Origin: Spongilla lacustris
Taxonomy: Eukaryota; Porifera; Demospongiae; Spongillida; Spongillidae
Length of the DNA: 64,000 nt
Assembly: GCA_949361645.1 (NCBI GenBank)
Contig: OX442421.1
Coordinates: 6,526,888 to 6,590,887, forward strand
Direction of reading: 5' to 3'
Below are positions 22,515-33,492 of the stretch, one piece after another (positions within the stretch are counted from its first letter, which is position 1; each line of letters starts with the position of its first letter). The notes beneath the pieces were generated by a model. The model saw nothing but the letters and a program-made list of their open reading frames with translations, did not search any database and had not been told where the DNA came from. A program made the position numbers and the translations under genes.

Positions 22515-23872
22515 CTCTCCAGACGTGGTATCCAGGACCCAGCTGCCTTGGTTAGCTGCGGAGGACCATCACAACATCAGGGGCGACTCCCCTCTTGTGA
22601 TAACACCTCCCTCACACTCAGCCTCTTCTCACACTTCTTCTCCAACACTTTCAGTTTGCTGTCAGACTCCGTCTGGAATGGAACACAAAAAATACGTCAA
22701 CATCCTGTTTCTGTGATCGGAGAACTGACAACCTTTTGCCTGATCATCCTGGTGTCCCTGAACTCATCATTGTACTGAGCCTGTGAAGGTGAGTATTCGT
22801 ACAGTCCTACAGCCCTATGGTTAACCACACATCAACTGGCTCACCTCTCTTTCCATTCACCTTAGTTTTCTGAGCGATGAGCTTTTAAAAAAAAGGTTGT
22901 GAGGTAACCGGTAATTCAATTGCAATTGTGGTCAATAAACTACTAACTAATTTATATGTTATAAAACACAACACTAAATTCTCATACATTTGACGCCACT
23001 GCCACACCTCCCTTCAATATGGACACCCTCCTCCCTCCTCTCCCTACCTGGAAATGGTCATCCAGATACTCAAGGTCTGTCTTGTAAGGAGTAAGTTTGT
23101 CAGTGGACTCTGTCTCCAAGGCCTCCTCCCCCTGTGGTACATGATGGGTGTGCTATATACCCCATCACAAATACTTGAGACCAACCATCTCTGTGTCCTG
23201 GGTCCGCTCTCCCTCCTTCCTCAGCTTCTCCATCTCCCTCTCCCTCCTCAACAGCATGTCAAGGTCACCCATGTCTTCAGCACTGCCCACTTCCTTCTGC
23301 TTCTGAGGCTCCCCAGGACCCTGCAAGCCTTCTCCCTCCACCACCATTTCTCCTCAGTCCAAGCTGGGGAATAAGGACAGCATTACAATTAAACTGAAGT
23401 CATGATTACTAGCTGCCCTTATCGTGCTCTCCTGAACCCCATCTCCGTCATCCTGATGTGTGCTATCCTCAGATGTGGTGGGTTTGGTCACATGGGGTGG
23501 CTCCTCCCCACCGGATGTCCCTTCCTCTTCGGCAAGGACTTCGCGATCGGCTAAACGTGTCTGGTTGATTTTCAGGCGTTCATTACTTTTCAGCTCTGCT
23601 CCAAGAAGTGCTCTACATGCATGAGCATTCATCGATGGTGATGGAGGAGCGCAGAAGATAGCTCTGCTGAACATCTGGAAAGAACCCCTGTTGCATGTGT
23701 TCCCGGTCTGCGTTGAGGAACTCCAACATCTCCGTCACCCTCATATAGCAGGCTTTGCATATTGAGATAGTGTCTCGAGCAAACGTCATCGCGCCTCCAA
23801 ACGGCGACGCCCTCCAGTTGATCGATGCAGAGATAATATCATAATCTATGATAATGTATAGATCAGTGGCGT

Positions 23873-24430
23873 AGCTACGGTAGGGCCTGGTAGGGCCTAG
23901 GCCCTACCAACCGAGGTGCTTAATAAAAATAACAATCACCCTCGAAGTAATTATTACTAGCACGCGCTCGATCTGGCATTACCGGTATATAATTTTTAAA
24001 ATGAATATCAACAATAGTATAGTACTCACAGAATGCGTAAACAGCTCCCTATTGATCTTACCCCAAAGGTCCCATCAGCTTGCCCTAATGTATCAGATGA
24101 TATTGCATAATCTCCTGCATTAATTCCCTCTTATAGTTAGAGAGCACTCCATACAAAAAAGATGCCTGTTCCTGTTCGTCTGCCTGGTTCTGACTTGTTT
24201 CCAAATGTGAACAGACCTTCACTTTTAAAAGAACTAGATTTTGTACTGTCTATACCGGCTCTATAAGCATGGTACATGTAGCTGCTGTGCGCACAGACAA
24301 CGACTTTTAAGTATCAAAAGGCTGCATGAGCAGGAGGGGTGCCACCCTCCCGCACCCTCTCCGGGCTTTCTCAACTTCAGAAAAATCCTGCAATCTGCTA
24401 GTGTGTGCCCTACCATAGATCCGCCACTTG
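23873..24430. mobile_element. Candidate TIR element in an intron of AAA+ copy A
   Basis: The left end reads CAGTGGCGTAGCTACGGTAG; the right end, reversed, reads AAGTGGCGGATCTATGGTAG. Both continue GGC, giving an imperfect TIR of about 22 bp. No clear target duplication, so the borders are approximate. The GTGGCG(T/G)A(G/T)C end resembles the element at 62571. Confidence 0.45.
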
Positions 24431-24576
24431 GCAGTTGAATACGTACTAGGTAGACAAGAGCTAAGGTCTCCTTCTCGGAGAGCTTGTACCGTCTGGCAAG
24501 CTTGATGACCCTCGGCAGTCCCTTCTCGCCCTTCGCGTTATCCGTCACTTTTAGCTTGGTATCCCATATTGCCTTC

Positions 24577-24648
24577 CGGTCTCGTTCCAGACCCTATTTA
24601 GGTAAATTTACCGTGTTTCTCAATAAATAGGGTCTTGGTACGAGACTA
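24577..24648. mobile_element. Second TAGTCTCG-family foldback, in an exon of AAA+ copy A
   Basis: 72 bp with arms ending CGGTCTCG and CGAGACTA and a shared AGACCCTATTTA stem. Target duplication ATTGCCTTC (9 bp) at 24568-24576 and 24649-24657. Removing the element and one duplication restores a 54-codon exon. In the gene's frame the element itself contains TAG. Confidence 0.9.
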
Positions 24649-24835
24649 ATTGCCTTCAGCCTTGCATGCTTGTGGCTACCTGCAGTAACCTGTAAGATAG
24701 GTCCGGGAGCCCGTTATGTATATGGCCATAGATTAAAGACCTTACGTAAGGTCTTTTTAAAACCTATCAATGGCCGTACTATACAGCCATCAGTCTGGTC
24801 CCCAGACTACAGAAAATGGCCCTTCGCATTTATGG

Positions 24836-25612
24836 CTTGTGGGGTTATAATTTTATCACTGTAAAAATTGCATGTTGTACTAAACAACACATCTTCGCGA
24901 CGGTACTATCTTTTCCTTTCAAATTTCATACACTTGTTCCCACACCATTTCTCTGTGTGAAAATCGATTTTTGTGATCTATACCTTTTCCGTGCCGTGGA
25001 TACAACAATCGTTAACCCCGCGGGTTAGAAATCCACATTTCTCCACGTACGAGTGTTGAAAAAGTGTCAAATTCGGAGTGTACATAGAGGAGTCCTGTAG
25101 CTATTGATTTGTACTGTTCGTTAGTTTCTGAATCATCCGTTACGGAGATACAGTTGAGCAAACTGCAGGCACATTTTCCCGCTTGATTCGCGCCAATGAT
25201 ATAATCACCGCCTTCCCATTCACTGAGCGGGACGCGATTTGCCAAAATCACTGGCGCGAATCAAGCGGGAAAACGTGGCCGTAGATTGTTCAACTGTATC
25301 TCCGTAACGGATGATATAGAGATTAACGAACAGAACAAATCAATAGCTACAGGACTCCTCTATGTGCAACCCGAATTTGACGCGTTTTCAACACTCGTAC
25401 GTGGAGAAATGAGGAATTCTAACCCGCGGGGTTAACGATTGTTGTATCCACGGCACGGAAAATGTGTATATCACAAAAATCGACTTTCACACAGAGAAAT
25501 GGTGTGGGAACAAGTGTACGAAATTTGAAAGGAAAAACGTAGTACCGTCGCGAAGATGTGTTGTTTAGTACAACGTGCAATTTTTATAGTGATAAAATTA
25601 TAACCCCACAAG
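24836..25612. repeat. Large inverted repeat (about 365-bp arms)
   Basis: The left arm starts CTTGTGGGGTTATAATTTTA and the right arm ends with its reverse complement. The centre is about 25200-25245 (CATTCACTGAGCGGGAC). Arms include AACCCGCGGGGTTAACGATT and a CGTTACGGAGATACAGTTGA block. Related sequence is at 25640-26010 (single arm) and 35257-35560 (shorter inverted repeat). Open frames in it are mirror images and not supported as genes. Confidence 0.9.
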
Positions 25613-25639
25613 CCCGATTTTGCTGGACACTGTCCCAAA

Positions 25640-26010
25640 TGTTATAAAAATGCTTCTCGTTTGAATCGCTATATCGTCCGAACGGTTAACGCCATCAATG
25701 TGCTATTTTCAACACTTTATACTACACCATTTCTCTATGGTAAAATAGATTTAGGAGTCTTGCACTTGCTCCATGCCAGTATTACAACGTTCGATACCCC
25801 ACCGGGTTCAAACCCGCCATAATTTTATGTAGGAGTAATCGAATCGCTTCAAATTCGGTTTGTAGGTAGAGAGGTCCTATACCTATCGATTTGTTCTGTT
25901 CGTTAATTGTTATGTAATCCGCTACGGAGATACAGCGGTGCAAAGTTGGTACATTTATCCCGCTCGAATCGCGCCGTTGTACGTGCGTGAACCGCTTCCA
26001 TTCACCGAAA
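25640..26010. repeat. Single arm related to the neighbouring inverted repeat
   Basis: Shares GCTTCAAATTCGGTTTGTAG, GTAGAGAGGTCCTAT and CGTTCGATACCCCACC with 35211-35320, and more distantly with the left arm at 25060-25180. The partner arm is absent. Confidence 0.65.
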
Positions 26011-26129
26011 CATGAATATTCAACTACATCCTGTGGGCTGGGACAATTATAACAACCACCCCACCCACTATTACCACTGGGAGCGTGATCTGGGCAGAGA
26101 TCATTGTTTCCTGCAGAAGAAGCTTTTCG

Positions 26130-26890
26130 CTTCAAGTTTTAGACTTTGATTTGAGCGTATGATTTCGAACGGTGCGAAGACGACAAGATATAAGATCAAT
26201 CCGACGAATTTGAGAGCGGTAGCGATCGGTGGCAGATAGCTGTGGAGCAGGCAGACGAGTAGTGGATCCCATAGTTAAGTGCACAGCTGTGGAGTATGGC
26301 AGATAGCTGTGGAGCAGACAGTGGAATAACTGCATGCATGCATAGATCATATATATGATCTCTGCCAGTACGCAGAGTGGACCCTACAGCAGTGGAATGA
26401 GCACTACAGCAGACGAAACCTCAGGCAGGCAGGCAGCTATGTAATGGACCCTATGGCAGAAAATAGGACAGAGGGAAAAGTTCATAACTGTAACTATGAA
26501 CAAAGCCAGGCACAGCTGTGGAATGGATTCCACAGTGGAATCCAGAGTGCAGCTGGTAAACAGCTGTAGAGATGGCAGGCAGATAGGTGTGTCCAGAAGA
26601 CAGTGGAACAACTACCAACAAGTGTGGAGTGGACCATATAGTAGACAATACATGTAGGTAGTGGACCCTACGGCAGACATCAACACTGTACTGTATGGAA
26701 TGGACTCTACTGCAGACATCTATACTGTATTGAGTGGACCCTACTGAGTGGACCCTGCGGCAGACATCGTATGGCCGGCAAACAACTGTAGAGTGGACCA
26801 TATATGGTAGAACCTCACAGCAGTGGACACTGACAGCTGAGAAGCAGGCAAACAAGTATGTAACTTTGCAAGCAGTTGTTGAGTGCACCC
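26130..26890. repeat. Degenerate tandem array with GTGGACCCTA / CAGACA motifs
   Basis: Repeated GTGGACCCTA(C/T), GGCAGACA and CTGTGGAGTGGAC motifs at irregular 40-110 bp intervals, merging into the next array. No frame-conserving structure. Confidence 0.6.
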
Positions 26891-26892
26891 TG

Positions 26893-27612
26893 TAGCTATT
26901 CCTTACAGTGAACAGTGTCAGCCATGAAGTGAACCCTCTTATTACTCAGGGACTCCACCCTCCCCCCCCTACAACTATTCCTAACAGCTAACAGTGTGAA
27001 CCCTCATTTTAGTGGGACTCCACCCAACCCCATGTGCTGCGCTCTACAGCTATTCCTTACAGCTAACTATGTCAGTCACAGAGTGGACCCTCATATTAAT
27101 GGATAATATTATGGATTCCACCCTACCCTGTACTATTAAGTGGACTCTACCCCCCCCCCCCCCCCCTCCTACAGCTATTCCTTACAGCGAACAGTGTCAG
27201 CTATGCAGTGGACCCTCTTAAGAGTGGACTCCATCCTACCCTGTGTTATTCAGTGGCCCCCGTGCTGCGCCCTACATGCAGCTTTTCCTTACGGAGATCA
27301 CCTTCTTTTGAATGGATTCCACCCTACTCTGTACTATTGAGTGGACTCCATCCTACTCCCTGTGCTGCGCCCTATACAACTATTCCTTACAGAGAACATT
27401 GTCAACCATGGAGTGGACCCTTGTATTAATGCACCCTACTCTGTACGATTGAGTGGACTCCACCCTACCATCTGTGCTACGCCCTACAACTATTCCTTAC
27501 AGCGAACTGTGTCAGCCATAAAGTGGACCCTCTTATTAATGCATACGATTGAGTGGACACCACCCTACCCCCTGTGCTACGACCAAAACTATTCCTTACA
27601 GCGAACAGTAAC
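26893..27612. repeat. Tandem array of about 100-bp units with acceptor-like ends
   Basis: Eight units anchored on CTATTCCTTACAGCGAACAG, at about 26897, 26972, 27051, 27174, 27283, 27379, 27490 and 27588. Each carries GAGTGGAC(C/T)CCACCCTAC and a CTGTGCTRCGCCCTACA stretch. A C run of 17 interrupts it at 27151. The pyrimidine-rich lead into TTACAG looks like a repeated 3' splice site, but no flanking exon was identified. Confidence 0.8.
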
Positions 27613-28799
27613 AGACTAACCCGACTTCTGAGAGAAGTTTCAGTGCTCTAAGAAGGCTAAAAACATGGCTTCGCACTACGACGAGCCAGCAAAGAATTAA
27701 CTGGTGCATGATACTACACGTGCACAAGGATCAGACAGATAAAAACTGTCAATCACTAAAATAGCAGATGAATTTATCACAAGAAACCAAAGCAGAACTG
27801 CTATATTTGGTTTATTTCAGTAATAAGTATACAATGGACCTATAGAAGTGGAAATTTAAGCCTTTACCTTATTTTATTGCCTGTCCTTCCTTGCAGGTGT
27901 TTCATTGCAGTCCATGCTAGTTAGTATAAGTACAATCGAGAATGAGATTGTCATATTTACTCATTTCGGGATTTTAAATTGAGGATTATAGTAAACAATT
28001 CATGTCTAGGTATGCTCTGCATGTCCAAGCATTTTTATGAAGTCCTAACAGTATATGATGTGGTTTGGCAATCCCAGCAGTATAGTAGATCATTCTTGTC
28101 ATCATCTCCATCAAAGAAATGCTCAGAGTATAACAATTCTTTTTTTTTTTTCCAAAGCCGGCAATCTTCAACTCCTTAATTGATAGTAACTTCGTGCTTT
28201 TTCTTCTTCCATGCATGCATGCCTGTTAAATGCATGCTTTGCTGAGATATCTGACTGACATGAAACATTGTATTATCCCGGCATTGAGCATCGAGTTTGA
28301 CAAAAGCATCCGTTCCAATGTCAGCTCAATGAAGTATTAATCAGTACCAGATATACATGTATAACACCAGTACCTGAATACAACAACATTCCATCTATCT
28401 GGGCTCGTCATACATGTATATGTATTGACATGACGGCAATCGATCCATGTCTCTGACTAGTACTGTAACTTCAGAATGACCCGTGCCCATTTTGATGATT
28501 TGGCACCCAGTCAGGATTTAATTCATCGCATAGAGCTCTTTGCAGGCCCGCCTGCAAATTCGTATGGTATGTGAAACAAATTAAGAGGCTAACCTCATAC
28601 AAGCATGTAGACTTGGTTTTGTGCAACTGCATAGGTGGTAAGAGTACTATAAGGTCTTAGCGATTAATGATTCGTGCTCTTCGTTCAGTGAATAAATCAC
28701 GCGTCCTACTGCCTAATGATCCAATATTGCAGGTAGCTTATAAAACCTAACCTGCTTTCCGCACTGCTATTATTAGAACAGCCAACGACCCCACACCAC

Positions 28800-30015
28800 C
28801 ATAGATTAATAACCTTACGGAACGGGATTGGAAACGCTATATCCATTCCAATTCAACGCTATGTGTCGTCATAGTTTCGCATGAATCTAATTACTTTTGC
28901 TCAGAGAGGCAGTGAAGAAGCAAGTCCAAACAGAGGCATCACAAGGTAAAAGAAGGGGATGATGATTCCCTAAACTTCCTAGATGGTTTTCTACCCTCGT
29001 AGTTGGTTCTTTTTGGGCATCGTTTAAACTTTGGGCTGTGTACGATGACAAAAGCGTGCGAAAAGCGGTGCGAAAGCGAAGTACAATTTTTTCGTCAACT
29101 ACTGTGGCAACAGGCAACATGATCAGGCAACGAAAGATAGCGTCAGAGCAAGCACAGTGAATGTATGGAGACGTAGTGGTGGTTTCAAGACAACCAGTTT
29201 TATAATCGTAAAGATCCATAGCTTCAAACGCAAAACTACGCTTAAAATACCTCCCGCCTTTCGACAATCCTTGTACCTTTACGGTTCAAGGTGTCGGCCC
29301 CAAAAGTAGTTTTATAAGAAGAAGGAAGGTGGATGGGGGACGTGGTAGGATTGGAAAATCTCTTTACTTAGTGATAGCTAACTTACACCCCTCGATATGC
29401 GAGCAAAAAATTAAATTTTTGTTTTTAAATGTTTCAGTCGACAAGGAAGGTTGTCAAAGAAGCTTAAGGCAAAAACGCCAATGCACTAACCTGACTGTCT
29501 CCATTGACATTGACATCTGCATGAAAGCCAGGAGTGCTAGGCACCATCTAGAGCAGCAACTTAGTCAAGTTTTACTGTTGTGCAGACACTTCTTCCTCCA
29601 TGCAGGTACATGTAAGTTATTTTGGTATGCTTTTTAAAAAGTGATTTTGTTTAGGCAGATGTTTTGATGAAGGGCGAATGGTCGTGCACCACCCTTCCAG
29701 CTTAGATGGGGCATGGGAAGCATCCTTATAATGTGTTGAAAGAGGAGGGCTTTGTCTAAGGTTAGCAGGTCAAGCCCGCCTCTCTGTCGGCAACCCTTCG
29801 CTCTAAACAAACTATATATCTATCCCCAAATTGGCTCTGCCTGGTTCTAGGTATTGTGTGCTGCTCTATTACGAGTATATAAATGGTGTTCTTGGGAAAG
29901 AGTCTCATAGCCTGCCTATCGATTATAATTACGTCATAAGCTCGAGCGAAACTATGATAATCGATTGGCAATGTATTGCGTTTCCAATCCCGTTCCGTAA
30001 GGTTATTAATCTATG
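28800..30015. mobile_element. TIR element with 7-bp target duplication (CATAGAT family, copy 1)
   Basis: A perfect 38-bp terminal inverted repeat beginning CATAGATTAATAACCTTACG at 28800 and its reverse complement ending at 30015. Flanking duplication ACACCAC at 28793-28799 and 30016-30022. Inside are a 126-codon - strand frame (28887-29267) and a 102-codon + frame (29329-29637); neither is recognised as a transposase. It ends 16 bp before an assembly gap. Confidence 0.9.
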
Positions 30016-30031
30016 ACACCACGAAGGGATA

Positions 30032-30231
30032 NNNNNNNNNNNNNNNNNNNNNNNNNNNNNNNNNNNNNNNNNNNNNNNNNNNNNNNNNNNNNNNNNNNNN
30101 NNNNNNNNNNNNNNNNNNNNNNNNNNNNNNNNNNNNNNNNNNNNNNNNNNNNNNNNNNNNNNNNNNNNNNNNNNNNNNNNNNNNNNNNNNNNNNNNNNNN
30201 NNNNNNNNNNNNNNNNNNNNNNNNNNNNNNN
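30032..30231. other. Assembly gap (200 N)
   Basis: Exactly 200 ambiguous bases; true length unknown. Confidence 1.
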
Positions 30232-30639
30232 ACATCCTCCATCACCATCACAATTACCAATAACTCCCTGCAATAACTAAGGTATGCTACCTCGAATCTG
30301 ATTGGTTCCCCCAATATTTTGGTGACCGTAGAATTGAGCAGTTCACCAGACCCTCTTTCCACGTAATCCATCTGGGAATCAGGGTCTGGGTACGAGACTA
30401 TACATGAATAGAGTGTTGCCAAAATGGTATAAGGAAGTATCTAGCTATGCCTAAGTCCTTAGCCTCGACTGTACCTTTAGAAAGGGCTTGCACCACGGCA
30501 TGAGTTATACACCAGAAAAGAAATCACGCATGAAGTGACCGGCTGGATAATTACATTTTTTTGGACGCATGTGGCATAATATCACATGCAGGAAAAGAGA
30601 GGATTAAATCACTGCGTAATTGAACATTAATTATATGCT

Positions 30640-31990
30640 TTCCGATCACATAATGATTTTATGGATCGTGTTGTAACTGATTTTGCCACTATACAAGTAG
30701 CCCCAGCCTGTGCCCCCCTCCTGACCAGCCAGGGGGTATATGGAACTAGGAACGCTATATAGCTGTAAGCTCTTCCATCATAGCAGCTTTGCAACTCAGT
30801 TTTGCAATTTTTAAGTCTTGCACTGAATTTTGTTCTTAATTGCAATAATCAATCCTACGACCTTACAAGGTCAGATTTAGTATATACTTTGTAATACTGA
30901 AATTCAATGTGGTACCAGCCTTCCTTTACCAAGTAGTAAATAGTACTATGTAATAACCGCATTTGCTTTCACGTACATGTATATCTGCTTGCAGGGTGAT
31001 GCACGTGATTGCAATAGTGTGGCATTGCCCCAGCAGCTTTGTGCATACAGCTTTTGAAATTTTCAAGTTGTAATTTTATATACAGTCAATTGCACACAAA
31101 AAAAAAAGTTGCGACACTTCAATTCTGTATGGCATTGGCCAGATTTACTACATGTACCAAATAATGAAAATGTTGTACCATGCAGCCTTCCTTTGTAGTA
31201 GTAAATAGGACTATGCCGGAAGTACAACTGAGAGGAAGACTTTACCATAATGTACATCAGATTCTGCCTTGAATTGTGCATTGCCCCAGCACCTTTGCAA
31301 CTTTAGCAGTTTTTTTTTTAAGTCTTGCAATTTTGTACTCAATTGTAAAACATTTTTTCGCACTTCAATCCTACGGCATTGCATGGCCAGATTTACTACT
31401 TTGTAATATTGAGAATGTGGTACCAGCCTTCCTTTACCAAGTAGTAAATAGGACTATGTAGTAGAGGAAGACTATAACCACATTTGCTTTCATGTACATC
31501 TGCATGTAGTAGGGTGAACTGCCATATGTTATGCACGTGCATGCAGTTATTGCATTGTGCATTGCCCCAGCAGCTTTGCATGCAGACTTTGCAATTTGGT
31601 ATTCAGTCATCATTGGCTAGATCTACTAGTCTATACATTGTATGAACCCAAATAATGAAAATGTGGTGCCATGCAGCCTTCCTTTGTGGTAGTAAATAGG
31701 GCTGTCTAATAGAGCTAGGAAGACTTTAACCGCATTTGCTTTCATATATCTGTAGCGTGAGCTGCCTTGAATTGTGCATTGCCCTGGGCAGCAGCTTTGA
31801 AACTTTTGAAATTTTTATGTCTCGCATGCAATTTTGTATTCAAATGCAAAGGAATTCGCGACGCTTCATTTCTACGGCATTGGCCAGATTTATACTGCTT
31901 AGAACCAAATGCTTAGAACCAAATAATGAAAATGTTATACCAGCCTATAGCTTACTTTACCAAGCAGTAAGTAGGAAAGAGGAAGACTTT
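30640..31990. repeat. Tandem array of roughly 250-bp units
   Basis: Five degenerate units anchored on GCATTGCCCCAGCAGCTTTG or shorter versions, at about 30780, 31023, 31280, 31558 and 31777. Each is followed by a poly-T/CAATTTT stretch, GGCCAGATTTACTA, and CCAGCCTTCCTTTACCAAG with TAGTAAATAG. No coding signal. Confidence 0.8.
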
Positions 31991-32288
31991 ATAATTGACC
32001 CCATTTGGTTTCATATATCTGCATGTAGTATGCAGGTAGTATGCTACAGCAGTTCTTGCATTGCTACATGTCTTATCCTGACTACACCACTGGTTGAGTC
32101 CACTTCTAACATGTTTTGCACCCCCCCCCCCCCGCCCCCACAACACACCAACTGGCTATGGGCCTGCATAGTACGTCGCCGTATGCGATTCATTGAACTA
32201 TACTCACGATCGACCGCTATCCTGTAAGTAGTTAATTCTAATTATACGAGATACGGCTAACATTTAAATATTTTCTCTCAAGGAAAAT

Positions 32289-32290
<2 letters not shown>

Positions 32291-32324
<34 letters not shown>

Positions 32325-32337
32325 AGCCCCCCCCCCT
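32291..32337. repeat. Poly-G (33) followed by poly-C rich tract
   Basis: A G run at 32291-32323, then AAG and C-rich sequence. Could fold as a G:C hairpin or quadruplex. Confidence 0.95.
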
Positions 32338-32525
32338 CCCCCACAAGCCCACCTACGGCCTTGCAGTGTTAACACTATAAGTACTTCATTAAGTGCGAGT
32401 TTTAGAAACGCATAATTGCATGCATTGACGCCGTACCGAGTTTGGTATGTTTGAATAAAGTATTTATATACAACTATCTATGATACAACCGACAGTGCAG
32501 TATATAATGATAAAGTCTCGCGAAC

Positions 32526-32568
32526 AATTGAAGTCAGTTGGGGGTGGGACCAACTTTGAACTGGCGAC
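32526..32568 (+). promoter_or_regulatory. Conserved GT92 upstream block, now 0.9 kb from its gene
   Basis: Matches 13556-13598 (GAAGTCAGTTGGGGGTGGGA continuing into CAACTTTGAACTGGCGA). A 901-bp element at 32579-33479 separates it from the ATG at 33493. Confidence 0.5.
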
Positions 32569-32578
32569 TCCATTAAAC

Positions 32579-33479
32579 CATAGATAATAGGATTGGAAAC
32601 GGTAAAGATTACGGGATTCATCCGCATTTCGTAACTCCGTAAATTTATGTTCCTAAGCCAGCGTTGTCTGCTACGATCCTTTGAAGCGCTATTCGTGACC
32701 TTTTTGATGACGAGAGAGGAGTTAGACACTCATAGAATGAAGCTGTCTAAAAAAGCAGCCAAAGTCATACGTGTGCATGTACTTGACCCAAGTGCCAATG
32801 ACCACCATGATGGCCACTAGCTAGCTAGAACAATCGCGCACGAAAGCTTTGCCGAGAAAGTAGATACATGTTTTATGCTCTTTAACACACTTTCTTTGAA
32901 GGCCTCCCATTTTTTACGATTCCCACTGATTTTTGTTGTTGATTTTCTCTTCCTATTCTTGCGCGATCGACCCAATGAAGCTTGCTAGCCATTTGCTACT
33001 GTATAACACATACACAAGTATACTGATCACGCCACTCAATATGTATGTCTGATTCAATATATGCACTCAAATACTCTAGAGTCCAAACCACTTTTCTGAG
33101 AAAATTACACAAAAGATGCACTTTTTGGACATCATAAGCGCACAAATTCACGATCAACGACGTCAAACCCCTTCTTAAAGACTTCTAAACATTACAACGC
33201 CACACTACCTACTACGTACTCTATATGTGAACTCTTAAAATGTTGCTAGTGTCCAGGAAAATCACACAACCACTAGCTACGATCGCTGTCTGCCCCTCAG
33301 CTGAGACGTCTGTAAAAGAATTGCATGCTATATGCTTTTTGGGTGTCAAAAAGGTTGCTCTCAAACAGTAAAAAGTTAAATGACACTAAAGAAGCTCTTT
33401 AAGGAAGGATGCTCAACGTGACGTCACGTCACGTAATTGTATATACCGCTTCCAATTCCTTTATTCTATATTATCTATG
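32579..33479. mobile_element. TIR element with 7-bp target duplication (CATAGAT family, copy 2)
   Basis: The left end CATAGATAATAGGATTGGAA pairs imperfectly with the right end, whose reverse complement begins CATAGATAATATAGAATAAA and continues GGAATTGGAAGCG. Flanked by ATTAAAC at 32572-32578 and 33480-33486. The GT92 copy at 13.6 kb shows the uninterrupted arrangement of the two flanks. Non-autonomous. Confidence 0.88.
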
Positions 33480-33492
33480 ATTAAACAGCCGC

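Larger units (their letters stand above)
15840..23850. repeat. Segmental duplication, copy A
   Basis: Begins at CCCTTTGGGTGGCAGATGTG and runs in the same order and orientation as 43725-50581, covering the double AAA+ ATPase gene, its introns and microsatellites. Copy A carries extra insertions at 20802-20915 and 21146-22514. Copy B carries extra sequence at about 43800-44405. Confidence 0.93.
16296..24689 (-). pseudogene. Tandem AAA+ ATPase gene, copy A (disrupted)
   Basis: Same exon set as copy B (44796-50580), plus one more upstream exon. Terminal exon is 16296-16541. Upstream exons include 22607-22672, 22733-22780, a 9-nt microexon at 22861-22869 (K-T-K) and an N-terminal exon at 24447-24689 (VTAGSHKHAR to SEKETLALVYL). 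That last exon is exactly 54 codons, phase 0, once the inserted foldback is removed. Lesions: the foldback plus its duplication in that exon introduces an in-frame TAG; a 4-bp insertion near 23620 shifts the frame; the donor corresponding to GTCAGT of copy B reads GGCAGC near 23415; a 1369-bp hAT-like element splits the exon 21056-22555; small in-frame deletions remove VEGS and SFK equivalents; and an Arg in HRRIMIAIEF of module 1 is Cys. I infer it is non-functional. Confidence 0.8.

Noticed and set aside
25012..25251. 79-codon ORF inside the large palindrome
   Set aside because: The palindrome yields near-mirror frames on both strands and related arms contain stops; no independent support.
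25780..25815. tRNA gene, because of GTTCGATACCCC and GGTTCAAACCC motifs
   Set aside because: No A box or cloverleaf could be built around it; the same motif is part of the foldback family at 35215.
30006..30422. ORFs spanning the N gap
   Set aside because: Frames across unknown bases have no meaning.
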